DNA of 31,638 bases, taken from a virus. Of the stretch, positions 12,202 through 19,032 are shown piece by piece. Each line of letters begins with the position of its first letter. The first letter of the stretch is position 1. The notes under the pieces are model-generated. The model did not search any database. It had not been told where the DNA came from and saw nothing but the letters and a program-made list of their open reading frames with translations. The stretch covers positions 1 to 31,638 of the IMG/VR virus record IMGVR_UViG_3300032311_000060; one strand, written 5' to 3'. A program made the position numbers and the translations under genes.

Positions 12202-12819
12202 TTAAGGTTCCTGTCTTACTGCGCTACGGTCAATCATGCGGCGTTGGTCTTCGCCCTTGAGCGCGGCAATTGCGTCGTTGTAGTAGGTCTTCCACACTTG
12301 GATCTTGTCAAGGCTCTTTAAGAAACCTTGGGCCTGCAACAGGGTGCCGTACAGCAAGGCCTGAGGGGCCTCACGGGTTAGGAGGTTTTCTTGATTTTCG
12401 ACATCAAGCGGCTGAATGCGGCTGTAATAAATAATTTGAAGCGGGTAAGCGCTGTTTGGAATTGGAGCAAGAGCCCAGTGATCATAGTCGTAGTCTCCGT
12501 AGTACAAAGGTTGTCCGTTACTGGACTCTGTTTGAAACTGTGTTACGTAGTCCATTGAACGGTTAAGGACAGGCTGTCCGTTAATCTTCATGCTAATTGT
12601 TTTGCGCCACCGTGCTGGTTTTTGTAACACGGGGTCGGTTGCGGTGAGTGTGGTGTTAACCACGTTCAGTTGCATCAGTGTTTTAATTTCCGCGGCAATG
12701 CTCTGCTCGGTGAGCATAATCAGCCGAGGGATTTGTGAGACGAACGACGCGTCGTTACGCTCAGAGTATGTTATGACATCCTCAACGAGGCTGTCATATG
12801 TCATTGCTTCTGCGGCCAT
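12202..12819 (-). CDS. Phage adaptor protein (SU10 adaptor/tail tubular protein A-like, 205 aa)
   Basis: Helical N-terminal half (YDSLVEDVITYSERNDASFV, SQIPRLIMLTEQSIAAEIK) is followed by KPARWRKTISM, then PLYYGDYDYDHWALAPIPN and a C-terminal helical segment (EAPQALLYGTLLQAQGFLKS, WKTYYNDAIAALKGEDQRR). This order matches the adaptor proteins that join portal and nozzle in short-tailed phages such as SU10, and functionally T7 gp11. Length of about 200 residues is usual for the family. It lies two genes before the nozzle protein. The ATG at 12819 is used here; a second in-frame ATG at residue 6 (MTYDSLV) is also possible, and neither has a clear Shine-Dalgarno sequence. Confidence 0.75.
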   Translation of the reverse strand: MAAEAMTYDSLVEDVITYSERNDASFVSQIPRLIMLTEQSIAAEIKTLMQLNVVNTTLTATDPVLQKPARWRKTISMKINGQPVLNRSMDYVTQFQTESSNGQPLYYGDYDYDHWALAPIPNSAYPLQIIYYSRIQPLDVENQENLLTREAPQALLYGTLLQAQGFLKSLDKIQVWKTYYNDAIAALKGEDQRRMIDRSAVRQEP

Positions 12820-12822
12820 GTC

Positions 12823-13020
12823 TTACTCTGGTGTTGGTTCTGGTTCAACAGGCGCGGCAAAACTGCCGTCTTCTTGCTTGACCCATCCAGCCTGCACCTC
12901 ATCCTCGATCTCTTGGCATTGAGTCAGAATGCTTGGGTGAAAGCATTGGTCTAGTGTAAAGCCTTCAACAGGGACAAGAATCTCTGCGACTGTATTGTTT
13001 TGAATTCGTGCTGTTTTCAT
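12823..13020 (-). CDS. Small tail-associated protein (65 aa)
   Basis: The sequence MKTARIQNNTVAEILVPVEG, followed by FHPSILTQCQEIEDEVQAGWV and a short Pro/Glu tail, resembles the small phage proteins that pair an N-terminal 'A-x-I-x-N-N-x-V-x-E' strand with a 'G-W' motif. Those are often encoded next to tail fibres and may help in fibre assembly. I chose the ATG at 13020 because GGAG stands 8 nt upstream and it lies just after the previous stop. A GTG nine bases earlier would add three residues and overlap the previous gene. Position directly after the polyglycine adhesin-like gene suggests it could be that protein's partner (inference). Confidence 0.6.
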   Translation of the reverse strand: MKTARIQNNTVAEILVPVEGFTLDQCFHPSILTQCQEIEDEVQAGWVKQEDGSFAAPVEPEPTPE

Positions 13021-13022
13021 TT

Positions 13023-13790
13023 TTACCACTCCACAATGACCATACCTGCGGCGGAAGTTTGACTAGTGCCGTAGCCTGCACCGCCGCCGGGGTAGCCACC
13101 AGCAGAAGCACCGCCACCGCCACCGCCGTTAACGCCGGGTTGGAAATAACCACCACCGCCACCTGTCCCAATAAAATCAATCGAGAACTGCCCCATAAGG
13201 CCGCTAGTGGGCATAACCATACCCGCCGCTGAACCCGTACTAAGGAACTGTCCGCCGGAACCAAATAACCCAGCACCGCCACCATACGGTGTGGTACCGC
13301 CTGATCCACCACCACCACCACCGGAAGCCGCTGAGTTTCCGCCGTTGTTACTAGAGCCACCATTACCAAAAAGATTGGCAACACCACCACCACCGCCAAA
13401 AGAACTGCCAGCGCCTGCACCGCCAGTGTTGTTTATATCTCCCCCTGATCCAACACCCCCGGTACTACTTACATTTCCCCCTGTCGCAGAACAATAGGAA
13501 CCAAAAGACGATGTGCCGCCGGTGGCAGAAGTGCTACCCAACCCCACAGTTACAGCCACCGAATTAACGCCGGATAAATCGTAAATGGTTTTCATGGCAA
13601 AGCCACCGCCGCCGCCGCCATTTGCACCACCACCACCAAAAACACGAACACGCACCTTGGCTACTCCCGGAGGCACAGTCCATGTATAAGATCCTGTGGC
13701 AGTACCTTGGCCTCCATAAACCTGCACGTTACCGGAGCCAAACACCCCGGTGATTGGGTTAAATGCTGTTGATGTAAGAGCGATTGCCAT
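13023..13790 (-). CDS. Glycine-rich adhesin-like tail protein with polyglycine core (255 aa)
   Basis: After a short N-terminal region comes YTWTVPPGVAKVRVRVFGGG, the usual opening of phage glycine-rich domains. Residues about 54-250 hold at least eight runs of four to six glycines separated by 10-25 residues, often with Asn, Ser or Phe at the edges. The chain ends in AAGMVIVEW, the standard end of such domains. Distinct Gly runs with intervening loops recall the stacked polyglycine-II helices in the S16-type phage adhesin, whose loops bind the receptor. A receptor-binding tip is therefore plausible, but this is inference. The start overlaps the previous stop by one base. Confidence 0.7.
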   Translation of the reverse strand: MAIALTSTAFNPITGVFGSGNVQVYGGQGTATGSYTWTVPPGVAKVRVRVFGGGGANGGGGGGFAMKTIYDLSGVNSVAVTVGLGSTSATGGTSSFGSYCSATGGNVSSTGGVGSGGDINNTGGAGAGSSFGGGGGVANLFGNGGSSNNGGNSAASGGGGGGSGGTTPYGGGAGLFGSGGQFLSTGSAAGMVMPTSGLMGQFSIDFIGTGGGGGYFQPGVNGGGGGGASAGGYPGGGAGYGTSQTSAAGMVIVEW

Positions 13791-15421
13791 TATTCAAGTC
13801 CTCTCAATGTGACGTTGGTGCCGATCACATTACCGCGTTGTGCGTTAATTGCTGACCTTGCAGTAAATGCTGTGCCTGTTGAATCAAACAAAATGTTTGA
13901 AGGTAGCACTGGGTATGAGGCCGCAAGATTTGCAGAGCCGTTTGTTGCGACCATGCCGGTCGACCCTGCCGCCGCAGTGGTTAAAGATACACCCAACAAA
14001 TAATACCCGTTAGACGGTGTGTATGAAGTTGCGCCTGTAAGCAGGGTTACACCGTTGGTGTATGAGGCAGACCAAGCCTGTCCAAGCGTTGAGAAGCTTG
14101 TTGTAGCCGCACCGTAGGTAAAAACACATTTAGAACCAAGCTGGGCGGCAACGCACACAGTTGCATTTTGTGTATTTGAACTTATTAAGGTGCTACTTCC
14201 AAGACTTGCTCCAGTGACAGAGTAAGCGTTAAATCTGATAAACCCTGTGGAAGCGTCTCTTCCTACAAAAATTACAGACCCGTTGGTAGAGCCAGAAATA
14301 GAAAACTCATTAAGAGTGTAGGGGGAAGTTCCACCAATAGCTTGAGTTACACTTGTTGGAGATGATCCAGCTGTACCAGCAAACCTGTATAAATAAAGTA
14401 GGTTTGAGTTATTTGTGTACGCAAGCCAAACAGAAGAGCCGGGATAATTTGAGTTTGTAGTTGCAGACCCGCTAGTGGCGGACATATAAGGGTAGCTTGA
14501 TTGCCAAGTACCCGACAACGAGCTTTGTGCTATAAGGCTTGAAGAGGGCTGACTAATATAGCGCCAATAACAAGTAGTATTGGCGTTATCACCAACAAAC
14601 ATATAAACAGAATTACCATCTGTTGCGGCGCAAGTAACATTATAAATACCGCTAAACGAACCTGTGTAAGTGCCAACAAGGCTATTAGATCCTAAAGCAA
14701 TGTTTGCGCAGTTAGCTTGCGAAGAGCTAACGCCAGTAACATAAACTATTGAATAATAACTAGTGCTACAGCAAACCTTAAAGTATACGCCAGTATTAGC
14801 AATTTGTGATGCGTTATATGTAATACTATTGGAACTGTTTATTCTAGCGGTGGTAATATAATTAGTATTATTATCCAGATAAACAACAATATAACCTCCG
14901 CTGTTATCTGCGCATATGCCAATTGCCCTAGAATCGTTAAGTGAAACGGTAGTAGAAATAGTTACATTTGATCCTTGCTGAACTCCAGAAGAATTGTAAA
15001 TAGCCCCAACTAACGTGTTTAAAGATGTAAAGAAAATATATGCAACATTACCATTTGTCAGTGTTGCACACATAGTGCCCAGAGCGCTAGCGCGAGCGCT
15101 TTGCAGTGTAACAGGAGAGCCAACGATTTGCCCAGCAGTTACAGTTGTGCCTGCATATGCAATTTGATCGGTAAACGGGCCGTAACTTACAGCGCGTGAA
15201 TCAGAAGTTTGAATAAAGCTTGTGTACGTTGTTGGGCCAATTGCAACATCTGTAATTCCCACACCTACAGTTGCGCCCTTAGGCCAGCCAACTAAGTTAG
15301 CGCCGTACTGGTACACGTAGTCACCTGCGTTGAAGCCAACGCTGGTGTACATGGGGGTCACAACTGACGTGCCCGGTGCTACGGGCAACGTTGAAGTAAT
15401 AACGGGGGCTGAACGTGACAT
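13790..15421 (-). CDS. Repetitive beta-rich tail/receptor-binding-like protein (543 aa)
   Basis: Residues about 1-80 form a conserved-looking attachment region (GFNAGDYVYQYGANLVGWPK). The remainder is a series of roughly 45-50-residue repeats of the form 'G-N-x-V-Y-x-F/V ... I-x-x-S', with Ser/Asn/Tyr-rich strands such as SGGYIVVYLDNNTNYITTAR. This suggests a beta-propeller or beta-solenoid. It contains scattered Cys residues, unusual for a fibre. The central part of the gene (roughly 14,400-15,000) is visibly richer in A/T at third codon positions (AAT, ATT, TTA) than the neighbouring tail genes, which fits domain exchange. The call as receptor-binding or tail protein comes from composition and neighbours. 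The gene closes 1 base into the next start. Confidence 0.55.
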   Translation of the reverse strand: MSRSAPVITSTLPVAPGTSVVTPMYTSVGFNAGDYVYQYGANLVGWPKGATVGVGITDVAIGPTTYTSFIQTSDSRAVSYGPFTDQIAYAGTTVTAGQIVGSPVTLQSARASALGTMCATLTNGNVAYIFFTSLNTLVGAIYNSSGVQQGSNVTISTTVSLNDSRAIGICADNSGGYIVVYLDNNTNYITTARINSSNSITYNASQIANTGVYFKVCCSTSYYSIVYVTGVSSSQANCANIALGSNSLVGTYTGSFSGIYNVTCAATDGNSVYMFVGDNANTTCYWRYISQPSSSLIAQSSLSGTWQSSYPYMSATSGSATTNSNYPGSSVWLAYTNNSNLLYLYRFAGTAGSSPTSVTQAIGGTSPYTLNEFSISGSTNGSVIFVGRDASTGFIRFNAYSVTGASLGSSTLISSNTQNATVCVAAQLGSKCVFTYGAATTSFSTLGQAWSASYTNGVTLLTGATSYTPSNGYYLLGVSLTTAAAGSTGMVATNGSANLAASYPVLPSNILFDSTGTAFTARSAINAQRGNVIGTNVTLRGLE

Positions 15422-15424
15422 AGG

Positions 15425-15742
15425 TTATTCCTCGTATCCGTAAACTGAAACACTTACAGTGGCGGCACTTGCATATACCACCACAATCTTACCTGTTTGG
15501 GCAACCAAGCCACCACGCTCCAATACACCGTTGCCGGGCAACACGGTGTCGTACTCAAGGTACTCTGCTGTTGAGGGTGTGCCACTTGCCGCAATTGCTA
15601 AACGCACCGTGACTGGGGCTCCGCTTGTGTTAACCATTGAAACGTTAAACACCGCACGACTTGTACCTGCGCCGGGTACCGTGTAGACCGTAGTGTTGGT
15701 TGCCGCCGCAGGGGCTGACTGTCCTAAAATTCCTGTTGCCAT
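15425..15742 (-). CDS. Small beta-sandwich virion protein (105 aa)
   Basis: The sequence MATGILGQSAPAAATNTTVYTVPGAGTSRAVFNVSMVN, with later strands VTVRLAIA and GKIVVVYASAATVSVSVYGYEE, fits a single beta-sandwich domain. Small proteins with this pattern (Gly-Gln at the start, Val-Pro-Ala/Gly turn, 'ERGGL' before a Val-rich hairpin) are frequent among tail-fibre genes of aquatic phages. No enzyme motif is present. A GGAAAG ribosome site lies before the ATG at 15742. It lies between two fibre-like genes, so a trimeric fibre or decoration component is plausible, without proof. Confidence 0.6.
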   Translation of the reverse strand: MATGILGQSAPAAATNTTVYTVPGAGTSRAVFNVSMVNTSGAPVTVRLAIAASGTPSTAEYLEYDTVLPGNGVLERGGLVAQTGKIVVVYASAATVSVSVYGYEE

Positions 15743-15751
15743 AATCTTTCC

Positions 15752-16615
15752 TTAGAATTGGGCCATGAAATAAACCTTGGCGGTTGACACGCCAATTGTT
15801 GAGGCGTTAACCCACGCAGGCGCTGAAGCGCCGTTGGATTGTAAAACTTGACCCGCAGACCCTGCCGTAGTGAACGCATACGCCGTTCCAGTTCCGTAGG
15901 GGACTGCACCAGCGGTTGGTGTTGCTGTTGAGTTAGTGCCGCCGCCAACAATAGCAGTGACACCAAAAGCAGGGGCCGCGGTGCCATTAGATATTAACGC
16001 CTGACCCGTGACACCGGCCGCAGTGAAGCGTGTGTCGTCTGTGCCGTTTTGGTACACCACCTGACCGCCACCAGAGCCGCCCGCTAGGTCCGCCGCAGTG
16101 ATGGCCGCTGGTGCCACCACCCAGTTGTACGCCGAGCCGCTCCAACCAAGCACGTAGCCTGTTACAGGGGCATCCACGTTGCTGAAACCACCCGCGCCGT
16201 TGCCGTACAACAGCCTTGTGCCAGAGGTGGGGGCCGCAAAGTCAGTGCCGGCCACAGCGGCTGTGAACGCAGACGTGCCGTTGCCCTTGACAATACCTGT
16301 CAGCGTGCCAACCCCAGTGCCGCCGTTTGTCACGGCAAGCGTGCCTGCAAGGGTAATGGTGCCAGACGTGGTGATAGGGCCGCCAGAGGTCGTTAAACCC
16401 GTTGTGCCGCCCGACACGGCCACGCTAGACACGGTGGCAGAGGACGACGCAGAAGAGGCCAGCAGGGTCACAACACCGGCGTTGTTCTTGGCATACAGCT
16501 TCATGTCGGCGGTGTTAAGCGCTAACTCACCTGCAATCAAGTTGCCCGCAGAGGGTGCGTTTGTGGCTGTACTGGAGTAGTACAGTTGAATGGGGGTAAA
16601 GCCTGCTTGTGCCAT
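15752..16615 (-). CDS. Tail fibre-like protein (287 aa)
   Basis: The N-terminal motif MAQAGFTPIQLYYSSTATNA, then AGELALNTADMKLYAKN, is a widely shared attachment module of phage tail-fibre proteins. It is followed by a low-complexity shaft of Gly/Thr/Ser repeats with TNGGTG and 'GNGTSAFTAAVAGTDFAAP'-type units, typical of trimeric beta-helical shafts. No collagen or peptidase domain is seen. The C-terminus is short (VSTAKVYFMAQF), so this may be a shaft that needs a partner tip, perhaps the 543-aa or the polyglycine protein encoded downstream (inference). It starts immediately after the stop of the connector-like gene. Confidence 0.65.
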   Translation of the reverse strand: MAQAGFTPIQLYYSSTATNAPSAGNLIAGELALNTADMKLYAKNNAGVVTLLASSASSSATVSSVAVSGGTTGLTTSGGPITTSGTITLAGTLAVTNGGTGVGTLTGIVKGNGTSAFTAAVAGTDFAAPTSGTRLLYGNGAGGFSNVDAPVTGYVLGWSGSAYNWVVAPAAITAADLAGGSGGGQVVYQNGTDDTRFTAAGVTGQALISNGTAAPAFGVTAIVGGGTNSTATPTAGAVPYGTGTAYAFTTAGSAGQVLQSNGASAPAWVNASTIGVSTAKVYFMAQF

Positions 16616-16617
16616 AT

Positions 16618-17661
16618 TTATTTGGTGTAGTAGCTGATGTTAGGCCTGAAATAGATCGGGGACTTGTCGCGGTCCTCTTCTTCAGCGGTAAGCGTGGCCT
16701 CTGCGGCGTCTTGCTTGAGCATCTGAATTCGCGCGGGGTCAATGCCCGGCAACAGCTTGGACAGGCGGTGTGACAGTTGGCCCTGAATAGCAGGCACCCA
16801 ACGGTCTGGAATGGCGATCTCGTTTGTGAGGCGACCCACGTCTTGGGGTTGCATCTCAAGGACAAACTGGAACGCTTGGAACGCATCCTGTGGCACTGGC
16901 CACATGTTGGCAACCGGGGTGACCTGACGGTCAAACCAGAACTGCAGTGAACGCTGGCCCAAGAAGTCTTTGTTTGGCAGGCTGAAGTAGTCGTTGCGGT
17001 TCAGGCGCGCGATAGGCACGTCTTGCTGTACCGAGGCCAGTGACAGTGCCTTGACCGTCACGGTGCTGGTAGAGGCGTTACGAAAACGCCAGTACTTGGC
17101 CAAAGGAGAGCCGTCAATCTGTGAGTAACCCCACTTGTTGATCACGCCGTTGGTCACGGTGGTGATTGGCACCCACGTGATGTTGTCAAAGCTGTACTCA
17201 ACGTTCAGTGTAATGCCGCTGTCCTTAGACAGGAAGCCGGCACTTAGGAAACGGTAGCCGTCTTCAAAGTAGGCCTGCGCAGAAGCGCCTGCCGCGATGC
17301 TGTAGTCAATCTCTGTGGACGTCGTGTTGAACGCGCCGTACACGTTGTCTGTTGTGGTGCTGGGCCGCGTCATGAGGCGGTAGTTGGCCTCGCGCACGTC
17401 CACTGTGCCCACGGGCATGGTGTACTCTCGGGTCTGCGCCAAACTGCCAAACACGATGTACTCAAGCAACCACAAGTTCACACCGCGGTTTGACAGGTTG
17501 ATCAGGATGTACCACAGCGCCTGACGGGCCGCGTTGATGTACTCCGGTGTCAACTCCTCTGACAGTTTGCCCGCTTCTTTGTAGGCAAACGAAATCAACT
17601 GGTCAACCGTTATCGTGGTTTGACCCGTTGTGTTAGAGGTGTTACTGTAGTTGCTTGCCAT
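16618..17661 (-). CDS. Head-tail connector/adaptor-like structural protein (347 aa)
   Basis: The N-terminal 70 residues (ITVDQLISFAYKEAGKLSEE, ALWYILINLSNRGVNLW) have the helical pattern of phage head-tail adaptor proteins such as P22 gp4. They are followed by a beta-rich insert (about 110-200), and then IARLNRNDYFSLPNKDFLGQ, FWFDRQVTPVANMWPVPQD and a C-terminal helical region rich in Asp/Glu. The sequence run 'R-x-D-Y-x-x-L-P-N-K ... F-x-F-D-R-Q ... W-P-x-P' is familiar from uncharacterised connector or tail proteins of aquatic phages. It could be a second adaptor besides the 205-aa protein. The ATG overlaps the preceding stop by one base. Confidence 0.6.
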   Translation of the reverse strand: MASNYSNTSNTTGQTTITVDQLISFAYKEAGKLSEELTPEYINAARQALWYILINLSNRGVNLWLLEYIVFGSLAQTREYTMPVGTVDVREANYRLMTRPSTTTDNVYGAFNTTSTEIDYSIAAGASAQAYFEDGYRFLSAGFLSKDSGITLNVEYSFDNITWVPITTVTNGVINKWGYSQIDGSPLAKYWRFRNASTSTVTVKALSLASVQQDVPIARLNRNDYFSLPNKDFLGQRSLQFWFDRQVTPVANMWPVPQDAFQAFQFVLEMQPQDVGRLTNEIAIPDRWVPAIQGQLSHRLSKLLPGIDPARIQMLKQDAAEATLTAEEEDRDKSPIYFRPNISYYTK

Positions 17662-17819
17662 TATTTTTTCTTAACGCGCTCTGGAAGTTTCTTCTGAGCA
17701 GGACCGGCCTTAACAAACTCTTTGCCAACGGAAGGCTTGATGCCCACCTTCTTGGCAAACTCAGGGGAGTGAGCCACCCCCTGCATCAAACGCTCTTGCG
17801 ATTTTGATCTAATTGGCAT
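17661..17819 (-). CDS. Tiny basic phage protein, 'KSQERLMQG' type (52 aa)
   Basis: MPIRSKSQERLMQGVAHSPE, then FAKKVGIKPSVGKEFVKA and a Lys-rich end, matches a small protein that recurs in aquatic phage genomes: Lys-Ser-x-x-Gln-x-x-Leu-Met-Gln, Ala-His-x-Pro-x-Phe-Ala-Lys-Lys-Val, Val-x-Lys-Glu-Phe. Its function is unknown to me. It is strongly basic, and its stop and start each overlap a neighbour by one base or abut it, so expression is coupled to the other three small proteins behind the promoter at 18490-18508. Confidence 0.75.
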   Translation of the reverse strand: MPIRSKSQERLMQGVAHSPEFAKKVGIKPSVGKEFVKAGPAQKKLPERVKKK

Positions 17820-18044
17820 TTAGCACTTACCGCCGCCCATGTAACTACGCACGGTGCCCTTGGCCTTCTTGGCACGGCCACCCTTTTTCAGCTTGGACAG
17901 GTCTGTCTTCTCGCCGGGGTGCTCTTGCTTGTCGTGCATCTGAAACGCTTTTTTAACGACCTTCTTGTCCTGCGCCATGTCGGCGGACTCAGACTCGTAG
18001 TTCTTCTTAGAGTGGTCAATGCGGGGTTTGTAACTAGAAGCCAT
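17820..18044 (-). CDS. Small Lys-rich phage protein (74 aa)
   Basis: I placed the start at the ATG at 18044 (MASSYKPRIDHSKKNYESES) because a purine-rich GAGGAAATAAG stretch lies directly upstream and it begins just after the previous stop. The longer frame to 18098 would overlap the 52-aa gene by about 50 bases. The body is helical and charged (DKKVVKKAFQMHDKQEHPGE). The tail carries LKKGGRAKKAKGTVRSYMGG and ends in Lys-Cys. The 'KKAFxxHDxQxH' and 'L-K-K-G-G-R' elements are seen in uncharacterised aquatic phage proteins. High Lys content makes nucleic-acid binding conceivable, but there is no direct evidence. Confidence 0.7.
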   Translation of the reverse strand: MASSYKPRIDHSKKNYESESADMAQDKKVVKKAFQMHDKQEHPGEKTDLSKLKKGGRAKKAKGTVRSYMGGGKC

Positions 18045-18045
18045 C

Positions 18046-18204
18046 TTATTTCCTCTTTGTTTTTGCAGAATCTCTAAAAGCCTGCGCTGTTGGGGCACCC
18101 TTGGTGCCGGGTTTTCTCATTGTCTCAACAGGACGCCCTTCGGCTTTCTGTTTTTTCACACGCTCCTGTTTAGCGTGAATATTGGCATATAGTCCGGGTT
18201 TCAT
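18046..18204 (-). CDS. Tiny basic phage protein, 'GLYANIHAK' type (52 aa)
   Basis: The frame ATG 18204 to TAA 18046 reads MKPGLYANIHAKQERVKKQK, then ETMRKPGTKGAPTAQAFRDSA and a Lys/Arg end. The pairing of GLYANIHAK with 'MRKPGxKGAPTAxAF' is a hallmark of a very common short protein in environmental phages; no function is known to me. The gene is under 60 codons and easily missed. It overlaps the previous stop by one base (TAATG) and is followed within one base by the next ATG, so it is clearly part of the coupled small-protein cluster. Confidence 0.8.
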   Translation of the reverse strand: MKPGLYANIHAKQERVKKQKAEGRPVETMRKPGTKGAPTAQAFRDSAKTKRK

Positions 18205-18479
18205 TAGCAGTTCCAGCTCTTGAGTGACGCCTTTGCACGCTCTGCTGGACCCTTGGCTTTAGCAACCACACCCTCCATGCGCGCACAAAAACTTGCCTTA
18301 CGTCCCGCGTCCGCCTTGGTCTTGGGGTTGGGCGCAGGGGGTTTTAAGTTTGAATTATTCTTGGCGTTGTACTCGGCACGACCTTTAGCCGTCATGCCCG
18401 CGCCCTTGTCGGTAGGGTTGTACGTCTTGTCTTTGCCAGTGGTTTTACGGGCAATCGGTTTGTCGTGTTCTCGTGCCAT
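18204..18479 (-). CDS. Small basic phage protein ending 'SFCARM...KSWNC' (91 aa)
   Basis: The N-terminus is Lys/Arg-rich (MAREHDKPIARKTTGKDKTY), followed by GAGMTAKGRAEYNAKNNSNL and RKASFCARMEGV, and the end is KASLKSWNC. The order 'G-x-G-x-T-A-K-G ... N-L-K-P-P ... S-F-C-A-R-M ... K-x-W-N-C' is characteristic of a widespread phage protein family (I believe DUF6321 or a relative, from memory). Two conserved Cys residues and strong positive charge are visible. It is the first gene behind the promoter at 18490-18508, and its ribosome site GGAG coincides with the promoter's start region, leaving a leader of only about 16 bases. Confidence 0.75.
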   Translation of the reverse strand: MAREHDKPIARKTTGKDKTYNPTDKGAGMTAKGRAEYNAKNNSNLKPPAPNPKTKADAGRKASFCARMEGVVAKAKGPAERAKASLKSWNC

Positions 18480-18489
18480 AGTGTTACGC

Positions 18490-18508
18490 TCCTATATGTA
18501 ATTACCCA
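18490..18508 (-). promoter_or_regulatory. Candidate phage RNA polymerase promoter, copy 2 (tail-assembly unit)
   Basis: Minus-strand TGGGTAATTACATATAGGA lies in the 49-base gap between the endolysin stop and the 91-aa gene. It is the second copy of the 19-bp element. The GGAG at its end is 7 bases from the ATG and would also serve as Shine-Dalgarno sequence. Confidence 0.75.
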
Positions 18509-18512
18509 TCAA

Positions 18513-18529
18513 AACGGGTGTTTTCGCCC
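18513..18529 (-). terminator. Weak hairpin after endolysin gene (possible terminator)
   Basis: On the minus strand, GGGCG-AAAA-CACCC is followed by GTTTTG just behind the endolysin stop. The stem has a C/A mismatch and the T-run is only four bases, so it could only be a leaky terminator ahead of the second promoter. Confidence 0.25.
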
Positions 18530-19032
18530 TAAGATAAAAAGAGCGCTTTTTCAGCTTTTCGCCGCTTTACAAGGCCCGGGAGCTCCTTGCCGCCGCCCAT
18601 GGTCCACTGCATGAACGCCTCTGCGGCGCCCTCCCACTCCTGCCGGTTGGCCTTCATCCGAATAGTAGAGCGCTGAAAATTGCCCAGTCCGGCATTAAAG
18701 GCAAAACTGACGCACGCGTCGAAAGCCCCTTGACGACCAAGTACAGTGGGAGCAAGTCTAAGAACACCGCGTTCAAAACCAGCGACGTCATCCTCGAATA
18801 GTTTGTTGGTTTCATCTTTTGACCAGACACGGTTGTCCTCCGCACGCAGTGGATACTCACTGCGGATCATGCCAGTATACCCCTCTTTGCGCACCATGGG
18901 AAGCCTAATCTGCTCCTGATACAGCACGTGCCCGTAACCAATCGTCCAGATGTGGGCGGGGCACAGGTACGGTTTGTTCCTGTAGCCCTCGTACTGGTGC
19001 ATCAGGTTAGCGCCAGCCTCGCTCAGTTTCAT
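18529..19032 (-). CDS. Endolysin, GH24 phage-type lysozyme (muramidase, 167 aa)
   Basis: MKLSEAGANLMHQYEGYRNK contains catalytic Glu15, followed by PYLCPAHIWTIGYGH with Thr30 in the TIGYGH motif; this is the active-site signature of T4/P22-type lysozymes that cut the N-acetylmuramic acid-N-acetylglucosamine bond. Cys24 stands where T4 has Asp20, a variation also seen in other R-type endolysins. C-terminal elements (AFDACVSFAFNAGLGNFQRS, FMQWTMGGGKELPGLVKRRK) are typical, and length is normal. There is no signal peptide or SAR-type N-terminal segment, so release should depend on the holin encoded directly before it (4-nt overlap, ATGA). It is the last gene before the second promoter. Confidence 0.95.
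   Translation of the reverse strand: MKLSEAGANLMHQYEGYRNKPYLCPAHIWTIGYGHVLYQEQIRLPMVRKEGYTGMIRSEYPLRAEDNRVWSKDETNKLFEDDVAGFERGVLRLAPTVLGRQGAFDACVSFAFNAGLGNFQRSTIRMKANRQEWEGAAEAFMQWTMGGGKELPGLVKRRKAEKALFLS

Noticed and set aside
16179-16580. Plus-strand frame antisense to the 287-aa fibre-like gene
   Set aside because: It is a shadow of a Gly/Thr/Ala-rich gene; no ribosome site and no operon context.
18046-18098. N-terminal extension of the 74-aa gene to an earlier ATG at 18098
   Set aside because: It would overlap the 52-aa GLYANIHAK gene by about 50 bases, whereas the ATG at 18044 has a purine-rich ribosome site directly upstream.
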